The translations under genes and the position numbers were made by a program. Positions 34,027 through 43,543 of a stretch of DNA of 48,644 nucleotides are shown in pieces. The notes beneath the pieces are model-generated. The model ran no database searches. It was not told where the DNA came from and saw only the letters and a list, made by a program, of their open reading frames with translations. Origin of the DNA: CAYLPT01 sp964385645 (lineage in GTDB: Bacteria; Armatimonadota; Hebobacteria; Hebobacterales; Hebobacteraceae); the NCBI GenBank assembly GCA_964385645.1, contig CAYLPT010000068.1:1-48644 (forward strand). Direction: 5' to 3'. The stretch's first letter is position 1. The number at the start of each line of letters is the position of its first letter.

Positions 34027-35289
34027 TCAGGGCTCTGTGGCATCACGAGCCGTCACTGTGATCCCACAGGGCCTGAGGGCTCCCGGGTGCTCATCATCGT
34101 GAGATGGCGTTGCCACAGAGGTTGGGGGGGCAGAGGATTTGCTCCTGTACAACAGCCACCTGCTGCCTAGCAGGCCTCCAATGAGCGCGCCTATACTGAT
34201 CCAGGTGGCAAGAAGGTAACTCTCTGTGATGTCATAGAGCCATCCGCCGAGCAAGGGTCCGGCCAGGCCGGAGACGCCATAGGCCAGGAATACCAGCGGG
34301 TAGACCGTGGCCACCCGGTGCGAGCCATAGCGAGCGGCCACTTGGGCGGCATAGACCACGAAGCATGACCCGAAGCCGAAGCCGATAGCGGCTGAGACCG
34401 CGACGAGCGCGGTTGCACGACCTTCCTCTGGGAGCAGCCCAAATAACGTGAGCGCCAGGAAGGCCAGAGAGAGGGGGATGGTTCGTATGCCGAGCCGGTC
34501 GGAGATCCAACCCCAGATGATCCGACCAACTGAGTTGCCCACTGCGAATGCGCTGATGGCAGCGGCGGCCCAACCGGAACTGATGCCGCGGCTCAGGGCC
34601 AGAGGCTTCAGGTTCGCAATGACGAGCAGTCCCGCAAGGGTCCCGAAGAACATGCCGACAACTAGCGCCCAGAAGAACAGGTCGTGAAGCACGGGAGGAA
34701 GTAACGGGGAAAGGCCGTGTTGATCTGCGCCTTCGGGCTCCGGGAATCTTAGCGGCAGGGCCGCCAACAGGATGGCCGCACCATAGCAGACGCCCACCCA
34801 GCGAAACACAGCAAGAACATCCAGCCCCTGAGCGAAGAGAGTCTCGGTGAGCGCCGCGAGCAACACTGCGCCACCGCCGAACCCTCCGACGGCGAGGCCG
34901 GCTACCAGTCCCCGGTGGGCGGGAAACCACCTCATGCAGGTGGTGAGAGCTGAGACATACCCGAGGCCCGTGGCTGCTCCGCCCACGATCCCAATACCTA
35001 GCAAGAGGAAGAGGAAGGCGCCTCCCGACGCCGAGGCGATCAGATACCCCGCTGCGAACAACACGCCCGCCGCGCCTGAAAAGACCCGGGGACCACGTCG
35101 CCCCAGCCCCCTACCAGCAAGGACCATTGTCACTGTGAAAACCGCGATCAGCGCGCCAAAGATGACCTGGGTCTCCGCGGTGCTGAGGCCGTGGGATCCC
35201 GTTAGCGCGGGGACGAAGCTACTCCAGGCATAGAGGCCGCCCAGACACATCTGGATGAGAATGCACGACAGCAGGATCAGAGGTCCCAT
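34027..35289 (-). CDS. MFS transporter, oxalate/formate antiporter (OFA)-like
   Basis: A 420-residue, 12-helix protein. The N-terminus ILIQMCLGGLYAWSSFVPAL is characteristic of the OFA subfamily (Q-x-x-x-G-x-x-Y-A-W-S), as are GLGYVSALTTCMRWFPAHRGLVAGLAVGGFGGGA and GRIIWGWISDRLG. OFA members exchange small carboxylates, but many are uncharacterised. It is the last gene of a three-gene minus-strand operon, starting two bases after the HAD-Sua5 stop with no strong ribosome binding site, so translational coupling is likely. Given the chorismate-synthase-like gene, an aromatic or carboxylate substrate is possible, but that is a guess. Confidence 0.86.
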   Translation of the reverse strand: MGPLILLSCILIQMCLGGLYAWSSFVPALTGSHGLSTAETQVIFGALIAVFTVTMVLAGRGLGRRGPRVFSGAAGVLFAAGYLIASASGGAFLFLLLGIGIVGGAATGLGYVSALTTCMRWFPAHRGLVAGLAVGGFGGGAVLLAALTETLFAQGLDVLAVFRWVGVCYGAAILLAALPLRFPEPEGADQHGLSPLLPPVLHDLFFWALVVGMFFGTLAGLLVIANLKPLALSRGISSGWAAAAISAFAVGNSVGRIIWGWISDRLGIRTIPLSLAFLALTLFGLLPEEGRATALVAVSAAIGFGFGSCFVVYAAQVAARYGSHRVATVYPLVFLAYGVSGLAGPLLGGWLYDITESYLLATWISIGALIGGLLGSRWLLYRSKSSAPPTSVATPSHDDEHPGALRPCGITVTARDATEP

Positions 35290-35291
35290 GT

Positions 35292-36812
35292 CTAGCCGTT
35301 GCCCAGGGTCATCTGAGGCGTACCTCCTGCGGCCCGACAGAGACGGTCGTTGATAGCTCGTCCGAGGCCCGTCTCAGGGGCCAGTTCAGCCTCGATCAAG
35401 TCCAGACCACGCGCGTCCAGCCGATGGAGCGCCGCGAAGAGGTTGCCGGCTGCCTCGCGCAGATCGCCCGTGGGGGAGAGCAACTCCACCACTTCATATC
35501 CTTGTGCCGCAACCGGCGCCCGGAGGGCTAACAGTCCCACGCGTCTCCCCCTCGGCATCTCGCCGGCAGCCGAACGGAGCACAAGGGGAGTTTTCGGTGC
35601 GTAGTGGTGCGGCAGCTGCCCGGGTGCAAGGGGAACCGCGGGCGTCGGCTCCAACCGGAGGAGCGGGCCGGTGACGGCCTCCACTACCTCGATAGGCGTG
35701 CCGCCCGGCCGCAGCAGCGCTGGCTGCCTGCCGCAGAAGGAGATGATCGTAGATTCAATGCCCACCCGGCAGGAACCGCCGTCCAACATCATGTCCACTC
35801 GATCGCCGAGCTGCTCCTGCACGTGCTGGACTGTGGTGGGGCTGATGCGACCGAACAGGTTGGCGCTCGGGGCTGCTATGGGCACACCAGCCTCCCGAAT
35901 CAGCGCCAAGGCCATGGGATGGTCAGGCATGCGCACGGCCACCGTTGGCAGGCCAGCGGTGACAATGTCCGGGACAAGGTCGCGCTTGGGCAGGACAACG
36001 GTCAGGGGGCCTGGCCAGCAGGACTCAACTAGGTCTCGGGCCGTAGTCGGGAGCTCTGCGACCACTGCGTCTAGTTGCGCGAAGCTGCCAACATGGACGA
36101 TGAGGGGGTCAAAACGGGGCCGGCGCTTGATCTCAAATATCGCCGCCACGGCTCGCGCATCTAGCGCGTTGGCGCCCAGTCCGTAGACCGTCTCCGTCGG
36201 GAAGACGACCACACCACCTTGCTTCAGCAGAGCGGCAGCCCGAGAGATCTGCCCGGCGATCTCTGCGTGCTTTTCACTGAAGGTGTGGCTTTCCGTGGCG
36301 CGGATCGCCGCTTCCCAGATGTCGGAGGCAACAATGGTGTCTGGAGGAAGCTCATGGCGATGCTTCTCCCCGTGTCCAGTCAATACGTAGATTCCGGTCG
36401 CGCCGGCGTTCATCGCCAGCCCTACGTCATGAGGATGGTCGCCAATCACAAACGAACGCCTTAGGTCGATGCCGTATTGGCGCGCCGCCTCGAAGAGATG
36501 ATATGGGTTCGGCTTGATGCACCGGCAGCCTTCCGACCGTCTGTGCGGACAGTAGTAGACGCGCTCAATGTGAATGCCGTGCTGTGCCAGACGCGCGAGA
36601 ATCGACGCGTGCACTCGCGCGACGCCGTCTGTCCCGATGACACCCTCCGCCACTCCGGGTTGATGCGTCACGATGAAGAGCTTGAAGGCCCGCTGCGCCA
36701 TGCGCAGCGCCGGAATGGTCTGCGGGAAGAAGGCCACCTGCGAGGGGGAGCGCAGGTGGCCCCGGTCTTCGATGATGGTGCCGTCTCGGTCCAGGAACAA
36801 GGCAGGGGGCAC
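35292..36812 (-). CDS. Fusion of a HAD-IIIA phosphatase with Sua5-type threonylcarbamoyl-AMP synthase
   Basis: A 506-residue fusion. Residues 1 to about 155 form a HAD phosphatase like GmhB/HisB-N: FLDRDGTII holds the catalytic Asp pair, YCPHRRSEGCRCIKP a zinc motif, and GDHPHDVGLA the acidic motif. From about residue 180 a complete Sua5 follows: FPTETVYGLGANA, EIKRRPRFDPLIVHV, APSANLFGRISPTT and GIESTII of the YrdC fold, then the Sua5 tail PGQLPHHYAP and GLGRAINDRLCRAA. Sua5 makes threonylcarbamoyl-adenylate for tRNA t6A37. The fusion is unusual; a dedicated biosynthetic role is possible. GTG 36812 has AAGGA six bases upstream. It sits nine bases after the chorismate-synthase-like gene in one operon. 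Confidence 0.86.
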   Translation of the reverse strand: MPPALFLDRDGTIIEDRGHLRSPSQVAFFPQTIPALRMAQRAFKLFIVTHQPGVAEGVIGTDGVARVHASILARLAQHGIHIERVYYCPHRRSEGCRCIKPNPYHLFEAARQYGIDLRRSFVIGDHPHDVGLAMNAGATGIYVLTGHGEKHRHELPPDTIVASDIWEAAIRATESHTFSEKHAEIAGQISRAAALLKQGGVVVFPTETVYGLGANALDARAVAAIFEIKRRPRFDPLIVHVGSFAQLDAVVAELPTTARDLVESCWPGPLTVVLPKRDLVPDIVTAGLPTVAVRMPDHPMALALIREAGVPIAAPSANLFGRISPTTVQHVQEQLGDRVDMMLDGGSCRVGIESTIISFCGRQPALLRPGGTPIEVVEAVTGPLLRLEPTPAVPLAPGQLPHHYAPKTPLVLRSAAGEMPRGRRVGLLALRAPVAAQGYEVVELLSPTGDLREAAGNLFAALHRLDARGLDLIEAELAPETGLGRAINDRLCRAAGGTPQMTLGNG

Positions 36813-36821
36813 TGGCTATCC

Positions 36822-38150
36822 TTACATCATTCTTGACTTGATCTCTTGATAGCCGTAGTGCGCCATCAGGTGGTCGAGCAACACTAGGGCCGTGTAGTTC
36901 TCCGCCACCGGCCAGATGCGGGCCACGATAGTAGGGTCGCGACGGGTGATAGCCGCCAGATCTCTGTTCTCCAGTGTGTACAAATCTATCGTCTGCTGAG
37001 GCTTGTCAATGGTGGGGGTTGGCTTGACCGCCAGTCGAACCACCACTGGTTGGCCGGTGGAGAGGCCTCCGGTGATGCCGCCGGCGTGATTTGACAGGAA
37101 GGTCACCCGGCCGTCCTGCGCGCGCATCTGGTCGTTCGACTGAGAACCAGTCATGTCCTTGACGCGGAAGCCTGCGCCGATCTCTACCCCCTTCACCGCC
37201 CCGATGCCCAGCATTCTTCCCAGCTCAGCATCGAGCTTGTCGAAAACTGGCTCACCCAGTCCCGCCGGCAGCCCAGTGGCCACCACCTCCACCACGCCGC
37301 CGGAGGAGTCGCCGGTGGCGCTGACGCGGTTGGCCGCCTCTAGCATGGCTTGGGCGGCATCGAGGTCAGGGCAGTTGACCACGTGGTGCACACCATACTG
37401 ATCGCGCACTTGCTCGGGCGAGAGTTGTGGCGCCCGCTCCCGAATCGCGTCGATCTCCTGCTCGATCTCCGCGAATACTCGTGCCTTCTCCAGGAAGCGC
37501 ATTTCCATGTGGACCCGACCGCGCACGTATATCTCTTGGTAGAACGGGTCAGTGTCGCGGCGCATGCGCTTGTAGGCCTCTGTGTAGGAGAGGGCCGCCT
37601 CGTGGTTGACCTCCGGGCAGGGCACACCGGCCAGCTCCCGGACAAAGGAGAACACGCGAATCCCGCATTTCTGCAGCACCCGCTTGGCCACATAGCCCGC
37701 GGCCACGATCGTCGAGGTGTACCGGCCGCTGAAGATCCCCGCGCCGATGGCATCATCGGCCGGACCGTATTTCATGAACGACGCATAGGACGCGTGCCCG
37801 GGCCTGGGAGTCCGATCCATGTCCTGGTACTGCTTGATGTGGATGAAGTGTCGGTCCAGGTTCGGGATGAGGATAGTTAGGGGCGTCCCATTGGTGTGGT
37901 TCCGGTTCTCCGCCCCCTCAATGGTGTCGGCGGCGTTCAGCCCAGAGTAGATGATCGGCAGATCCGGCTCCTTTCGCGGCGAGGACAGCTCGTCGGCGCC
38001 GGGCTTCCGGAGCAGCAGATCTCCGTATAGCTCCTGCTCTGTCAGCGCCATCCCGGGCGGGACGCCCTGCACGACAGCCGTCAGCCCTTCCTGGTACGAC
38101 CCACCGGCCACAGTGAGCTGGAACAGCCTACCTAGGTGACAACCAACCAA
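36822..38150 (-). CDS. Divergent chorismate synthase homologue lacking the GESHG histidine
   Basis: A 442-residue AroC homologue (typical length 350-400). The fold is clear: LGRLFQLT at the N-terminus, VVQGVPPGMALTEQEL, RPGHASYASFMKYG, VKGVEIGAGF, SNHAGGITGGLSTGQPVVVRLAVKPTPTI. But GESHG, whose His is catalytic, reads GGSYQ with no gap (Tyr for His), and RHDP reads RRDP. It may be inactive as chorismate synthase or act on another substrate. Start TTG 38150 is supported by AAGGAGG at seven-base spacing and by the family's N-terminus. It heads an operon with the HAD-Sua5 fusion and an OFA transporter. Whether a standard aroC exists elsewhere would decide its role. Confidence 0.85.
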   Translation of the reverse strand: MVGCHLGRLFQLTVAGGSYQEGLTAVVQGVPPGMALTEQELYGDLLLRKPGADELSSPRKEPDLPIIYSGLNAADTIEGAENRNHTNGTPLTILIPNLDRHFIHIKQYQDMDRTPRPGHASYASFMKYGPADDAIGAGIFSGRYTSTIVAAGYVAKRVLQKCGIRVFSFVRELAGVPCPEVNHEAALSYTEAYKRMRRDTDPFYQEIYVRGRVHMEMRFLEKARVFAEIEQEIDAIRERAPQLSPEQVRDQYGVHHVVNCPDLDAAQAMLEAANRVSATGDSSGGVVEVVATGLPAGLGEPVFDKLDAELGRMLGIGAVKGVEIGAGFRVKDMTGSQSNDQMRAQDGRVTFLSNHAGGITGGLSTGQPVVVRLAVKPTPTIDKPQQTIDLYTLENRDLAAITRRDPTIVARIWPVAENYTALVLLDHLMAHYGYQEIKSRMM

Positions 38151-38184
38151 CTCACACCCTCCTTGAGCATGTGGTTATCTGTGC

Positions 38185-38214
38185 AGCCTAACGCAGTCGC
38201 GCCGCCCTTGTCAA
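38185..38214 (-). promoter_or_regulatory. Promoter of the chorismate-synthase-like operon
   Basis: On the minus strand, TTGACA (38209-38214), 18-base spacer, TAGGCT (38185-38190). The -35 is perfect; the -10 is modest. It lies about 35 bases upstream of the TTG start. Confidence 0.6.
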
Positions 38215-38225
38215 GCATTGCTTGA
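38211..38225. promoter_or_regulatory. Perfect inverted repeat over the -35, putative operator
   Basis: TCAAGCA-T-TGCTTGA, seven bases in each arm, shares four bases with the TTGACA hexamer. A dimeric regulator bound here would cover the -35. No regulator gene is next to it, so identity is unknown. Confidence 0.5.
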
Positions 38226-38372
38226 TCGCCGAAACGTGTCCGCCCTCAGTGCGCCCATCTGACGCTGGCAGTCTCTCCAGGTACTCGCTCCTGGCTGCAG
38301 ACTATCGGAGAGGGGGTCCCCCCGGGCCGCTGGCTCGCGTAACCCTTCCCGCAGCCGCCGCCGTCGCCGCGC

Positions 38373-38468
38373 CTCGGCAACACCGTCGCGAACTACGTCC
38401 CGCCAGAGAACTACCTGACCATGTTGGAGGCCGCCCGAACCTGGCGGCCCGGGCGAACAGAGACGTAG
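38373..38468 (+). pseudogene. C-terminal remnant of a uroporphyrinogen-decarboxylase-like protein
   Basis: The frame reads LGNTVANYVPPENYLTMLEAARTWR and stops at TAG 38466-38468. This resembles the C-terminal end (G-N-x-V-x-x-x-V-P-P-E-N) of UROD-like proteins in environmental bacteria. Nothing recognisable remains upstream. It stands 65 bases before a matching N-terminal remnant. Confidence 0.45.
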
Positions 38469-38533
38469 CCGCCGAGCAGCTCGGGCCGCGACGCCCATGC
38501 GGGCCATCGCGAGTGGCGAGTGAGGGACTGCCG

Positions 38534-39035
38534 GTGAGCCTTTGGGATCTGCGTTGGCTTAGCAGGGGAGTGGAGAGCGTGCAGTCCCGCCACCGAGAGC
38601 GGGTGCGGGCCCTCTTCGGCGGAGCGCAGCCGGCCCAGGTTGTCGCCATCGCGGGCAGGTTCTACGGCCGGTCGCACGGGCTGCTTGGGGACAACAGCAT
38701 AGACATGCTCGAGCAGCCCCGCGCGTGGCTGGAGGACGTCCTGAGCGACATGGCCGAGCACGTTGACGAGGCCGGTGACGAGGTGACGTTCCGGCCCCTG
38801 GTGGTTGAGCTGGATGCGCTGGGCGTGCACTTCATAGATGCCCTCTTCGGCGCTCCGGTCTACTTCCGTGACGGGCAGGTGTGGTCCGACGGGCTGGGGC
38901 GCGATCTCGTCGAGCTGGAGATGCCCGACCTGTCCGACGCGAGACCTCTGCAGCAGGCTTTGGAGCTCGCTCGGTTGGCCGTGGAGACCGCAGAGGGGTC
39001 AGCCGTCCGAAGGTCGGCGAAGCTGAAATGGGCGA
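38534..39035 (+). pseudogene. N-terminal remnant of a uroporphyrinogen-decarboxylase-like protein
   Basis: GTG 38534 (GAGGG upstream) starts a frame with SLWDLRWLSRGVESVQSRHRERVRALF, then EVTFRPLVVELDALGVHFIDALFGAPVYFRDGQVW and PLQQALELARLAVETAEG, a pattern I recall from UROD/MtaA-like proteins. Similarity fades near 39000 and the frame simply runs into the tRNA-Ala gene. No catalytic barrel is present, so the gene is truncated. The two remnants look like the neighbouring ends of tandem paralogues damaged at the border of the accessory region. The family call is by pattern and moderately secure. Confidence 0.45.
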
Positions 39036-39115
39036 ACATGAACCTATTAGACGCCAAAATGCGCCCCTGGGTGAGGCGGGCTTCCGGCGACAGAGAATGT
39101 TTCGATAAGAAGAAG

Positions 39116-39191
39116 TGGTGGAGGCTGCGGGATTCGAACCCGCGACCTCCTGCGTGCAAGGCAGGCGCTCTCCCAGCTGAGCTAAGCCCCC
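39116..39191 (-). tRNA. tRNA-Ala (TGC)
   Basis: A complete cloverleaf on the minus strand, beginning GGGGGCTTAGCTCAGC, anticodon TGC in CTTGCAC, T-arm GGTTCGAATCC, and encoded CCA at 39116-39118. The acceptor stem pairs fully with one G-U. It is on the same strand as, and downstream of, the 16S-tRNA-Ile unit but about 2.1 kb away, with two opposite-strand genes between. Its 3' end faces the accessory region. Confidence 0.97.
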
Positions 39192-39236
39192 CACAGGGCC
39201 CGCGCCCCGGGGAGGGCGCGGGAGGAACCCGTCCGC

Positions 39237-39265
39237 ATTATCGCGCACAAGCGGGCGCGACTCAA
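39237..39265 (-). promoter_or_regulatory. Promoter of tRNA-Ala
   Basis: On the minus strand, TTGAGT (39260-39265), 17-base spacer, GATAAT (39237-39242). A start near 39230 would give a short leader before the tRNA, so the tRNA can be transcribed on its own. Confidence 0.6.
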
Positions 39266-39419
39266 GGGCCGCGGGGCGCCCGGCGGGCAGACGGGCAGAC
39301 GGGGCGTCTGCCCCACCGGGAGGGTGCGGGCGCGGAAAAGGAGGTGGGCAGGGGGCGCGGGAACCATAGCGGGCCGCCGCGCGCCCGAGGGGGCCGGCGC
39401 GGCGAGAGGAGGCCGGCTA

Positions 39420-40469
39420 ATGCGCCGCAAGCTGAGGGTGGCGGTGGTGGGGCTGGGGATGGGCGCCGCGCATGTGGAGGGCTACCAGCGCGACGGTCGC
39501 GCCGAGGTCGCGGCGCTCTGCGACGTGGACGAGCGCCGCCTCGCGGAGGCGGGGCGCAAGTACGGGGTCGCCGAGCTGTACGCCGACGCGGGGGAGATGC
39601 TCCGGCAGGTCGAGCTGGACGCGGTGAGCATCGCCACCCCGAACAAGTTCCACGCGCCGCTCACGATTGCGGCCCTGCGGCGGGGGCTGCACGTGCTGTG
39701 TGAGAAGCCGATGGCGATGAACGTGCGGGAGGCGCGGCGCATGCTGGCGGCGGCGCAGCGGGCGCAGCGCAACCTGATGATCAACTTCTCCTACCGATTC
39801 ACGGACATGAGCTATGCGCTCAAGCAGCAGGTGGAGGCGGGCGTCATCGGCGACATCTACTACGGGCGCACGGTGTGGCACCGACGGCGGGGGATGCCGG
39901 GCTTCGGGGGCTGGTTCGGGCAGAAGGAGCTGGCCGGCGGGGGGCCGTTGATTGACCTGGGGGTGCACCGGCTCGACCTCGCGCTGTGGCTGATGGGCTA
40001 CCCCGACCCCGTGTCGGTGAAGGGGGCGGTGCACTGCGAGATCGCGGGGCGCCTGGCGCGGCAGCAGCGAAAGCGCTTCTCGGTGGAGGACCTGGCCTGC
40101 GGGCTGGTGAGGCTCGCGAATGGGGCGACCTTGATCGTGGAGGCGAGCTGGGCGCTGAATATCAATGAGCCGGAGCACATGGTGACGCTGCTGTGCGGCA
40201 CCAAGGGGGGGCTGGTGCAGAAGAACGTCGGCGGCGGATACCGGTTCGCGGCCGAGTTGTATACGGAGGAGGGCGGCAACCTGTACACGAAGACCCTCGA
40301 CCAGGCGCTGGAGCCGGCGCCCTCGCCGTATCAGGAGTTCGTGAGCAGCATCCTGGAGGGGCGGCCGCCGCTGGCGAGCGGGGAGGAGGGGCTGAAGGTG
40401 ATGCGGATTCTGGAGGGCATCTACCGGAGCGCGGAGACGGGCCGGGAGGTGCGCTACAGCACCCGATAG
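39420..40469 (+). CDS. Gfo/Idh/MocA family oxidoreductase
   Basis: A 349-residue NAD(P)-dependent sugar or polyol dehydrogenase-like protein. The N-terminal Rossmann motif is VAVVGLGMGAAH, and the family's CEKPMAMNVREARRM carries the conserved Lys. NFSYRF and the catalytic GGPLIDLGVHRLDLALWLMG (D-x-x-x-H) follow in the C-terminal domain. Substrate cannot be deduced. ATG 39420 has GAGGAGG seven bases upstream, deciding it over an upstream open frame. It is followed after 15 bases by a ThuA-like gene, a common pairing in sugar-using environmental bacteria, and the two should form one operon. Confidence 0.92.
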   Translation: MRRKLRVAVVGLGMGAAHVEGYQRDGRAEVAALCDVDERRLAEAGRKYGVAELYADAGEMLRQVELDAVSIATPNKFHAPLTIAALRRGLHVLCEKPMAMNVREARRMLAAAQRAQRNLMINFSYRFTDMSYALKQQVEAGVIGDIYYGRTVWHRRRGMPGFGGWFGQKELAGGGPLIDLGVHRLDLALWLMGYPDPVSVKGAVHCEIAGRLARQQRKRFSVEDLACGLVRLANGATLIVEASWALNINEPEHMVTLLCGTKGGLVQKNVGGGYRFAAELYTEEGGNLYTKTLDQALEPAPSPYQEFVSSILEGRPPLASGEEGLKVMRILEGIYRSAETGREVRYSTR

Positions 40470-40484
40470 AGAGGAGCAGGGCCG

Positions 40485-41219
40485 ATGGCGCGCGCGATTG
40501 CGGTGACGGTGTGGAACGAGTTTCGGCACGAGAGGGAGAGCGAGGCGGTCAAGAAGGTGTACCCGAAGGGCATCCACGCGGCCCTTGCGGACCAGCTCGG
40601 CGCGCTGGGCGGAGTTCAGGCGCGCACGGCGACCCTGGACGAGCCCGAGCACGGGCTGACCGAGGAGGTGCTCAGGGGCACCGACGTGCTGATCTGGTGG
40701 GGGCATATGGCCCACCACGAGGTCTCGGAGGAGGTGGCGGAGCGGGTGCAGCGGCGGGTGCTGGAGGGGATGGGCTTCATCGGGCTGCACTCGGCGCACT
40801 TCTCGAAGCCGTTCCGTCGCCTCATGGGCACCAACTGCTCGCTGCGCTGGCGGGAGGCGGGCGAGAAGGAGCGGCTGTGGAATGTGGAGCCGGGGCACCC
40901 CATCGCCGAGGGCATCGGGGAGTACTTCGAGCTGCCGCACGTGGAGATGTACGGGGAGCGCTTCGACGTGCCCACCCCGGACAAGGTGATCTTCATCTCG
41001 TGGTTCCAGGGGGGCGAGGTGTTCCGCAGCGGCTGCGTGTGGGAGCGGGGGCACGGGCGGGTGTTCTACTTCCGGCCCGGGCATGAGACGTTCCCGATCT
41101 TCTATGATGAGAACGTGGTGCGGGTGATCGGCAACGGGGTGCGCTGGGCGGCGCCGCGGGTGCAGATTCCGGATCGGTGCCCGATGGTGGAGGCGCTGGA
41201 GCCGCTGCCCAAGGGCTAG
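40485..41219 (+). CDS. ThuA-like protein
   Basis: A 244-residue protein of the ThuA family, a glutamine-amidotransferase-like fold linked to trehalose and other sugar metabolism. Family features include VWNEFRHE near the N-terminus, LIWWGHMAHHEV, GMGFIGLHSAHFSKPF, NVEPGHPIAEGI and GHGRVFYFRPGHETFPIF. There is no signal peptide. Biochemical function is not settled for the family. ATG 40485 has AGGAG (40472-40476) eight bases upstream. It is the second gene of the Gfo/Idh/MocA-ThuA operon. That operon lies, in opposite orientation, between tRNA-Ile and tRNA-Ala. Confidence 0.9.
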   Translation: MARAIAVTVWNEFRHERESEAVKKVYPKGIHAALADQLGALGGVQARTATLDEPEHGLTEEVLRGTDVLIWWGHMAHHEVSEEVAERVQRRVLEGMGFIGLHSAHFSKPFRRLMGTNCSLRWREAGEKERLWNVEPGHPIAEGIGEYFELPHVEMYGERFDVPTPDKVIFISWFQGGEVFRSGCVWERGHGRVFYFRPGHETFPIFYDENVVRVIGNGVRWAAPRVQIPDRCPMVEALEPLPKG

Positions 41220-41247
41220 CCGGCGGGGACGAGAGGCAGGCGACGGA

Positions 41248-41278
41248 GGCGGACCGGCGCGGGGGGCGCGGGTCCGCC
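41248..41278. terminator. Hairpin between thuA-like gene and tRNA-Ile
   Basis: GGCGGACC (41248-41255) and GGTCCGCC (41271-41278) pair perfectly, with a GCGC pair inside the loop. It lies where the plus-strand operon and the minus-strand 16S-tRNA-Ile transcript converge. No T-run is present, so terminator function is inferred from stem and place. Confidence 0.45.
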
Positions 41279-41295
41279 CCGCATTGGGGGGAGGG

Positions 41296-41372
41296 TGGTG
41301 GGCCCCGCTGGACTCGAACCAGCCACCTCCGCCTTATCAGGGCGGCGCTCTAGCCAACTGAGCTAGAGGCCC
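41296..41372 (-). tRNA. tRNA-Ile (GAT)
   Basis: A complete 77-base cloverleaf on the minus strand, beginning GGGCCTCTAGCTCAG, anticodon GAT in CTGATAA, T-arm GGTTCGAGTCC, encoded CCA at 41296-41298. It lies about 180 bases downstream of the 16S gene on the same strand, the usual place in an rRNA operon. The next element is not tRNA-Ala or 23S but the convergent ThuA-like gene. Confidence 0.97.
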
Positions 41373-41437
41373 GCTGGGGGAAAGGGTTCGAGAGGGGCAT
41401 GGGGGACCCCTCTCGATGGGCGCAGATATGTGGTCGG

Positions 41438-41468
41438 CCTTGAGAACTCAACAGTGCCCGGATGGTTG
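41438..41468 (-). repeat. 3' arm of the 16S rRNA processing stem
   Basis: A 31-base segment just downstream of 16S that is nearly fully complementary, within the transcript, to the leader segment at 43171-43201 (core CCATCCGG-x-CACTGTT). It is the long-range stem cut by RNase III to free pre-16S. Confidence 0.8.
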
Positions 41469-41544
41469 ATCGACCTGGGAGTCGCCATCGCCCGGGATGG
41501 CCCGCCCCCTGGGGGGCGGATCCTCGGGCGAAGGTTGGGTGACT

Positions 41545-43100
<1,556 letters not shown>

Positions 43101-43170
43101 AAGTCTGTCCTCACCCGGGAGCTGCTCGGGTGTCGCCACCCTCCGGCTCCCGTATGGGAGTTCTAGCTCG

Positions 43171-43201
43171 CAACCATCCGGACACTGTTCAGTTTTCAAG
43201 G
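43171..43201 (-). repeat. 5' arm of the 16S rRNA processing stem
   Basis: In the leader, about 70 bases before the 16S 5' end. It pairs with 41438-41468 with only a few mismatches, enclosing the whole 16S gene but not tRNA-Ile. Confidence 0.8.
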
Positions 43202-43295
43202 ACCGAGAGGAACCGACACGAATCCCGGGGCGCGAGGCGCTGCCTCGGCCCTCGGGGGGTCACTCGGCTTTGAAGGTTCCCCTGAATGCACCTGC

Positions 43296-43324
43296 ATTCT
43301 GCCACATCCCCCGGATTCTGTCAA
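43296..43324 (-). promoter_or_regulatory. rRNA promoter
   Basis: On the minus strand, TTGACA (43319-43324), 17-base spacer, CAGAAT (43296-43301). A start near 43289 gives a leader of about 190 bases containing the processing stem arm. Nothing else was identified between it and the PIG-L gene at 43544. Confidence 0.65.
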
Positions 43325-43543
43325 GACCACCCCGGCCGCCTTTTGTGCCGAATCGGACCCCGGCCCCCGGCCGGAGGGCCGGAGACACCCGGGCCGGCGG
43401 CCGGCGCGGGAGCCCCCAGAGCGCCAGGCGGGCCTCGCAGGCCCTGCCGTAGGGCTCGGCCAGGGCGGGGCGCCTCCCCCCACCGGGAGGGAGCGAGAAG
43501 CGCCCGCCGAACCAGGGGCGCATCAAGCCCCTGGAGCAGGCCC

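Noticed and set aside
16336..39124. A 10-base direct match GTGGTGGAGG at 16336-16345 and at the tRNA-Ala 3' end (39115-39124), as a possible attachment-site pair
   Set aside because: It brackets the accessory region neatly, but ten G-rich bases are too short in this composition, there is no longer similarity around the left copy, and no integrase is present.
43286..43543. N-terminal extension of the PIG-L protein
   Set aside because: The extension covers the rRNA promoter region on the other strand and has no domain; ATG 43544 has a good ribosome binding site and fits the family.
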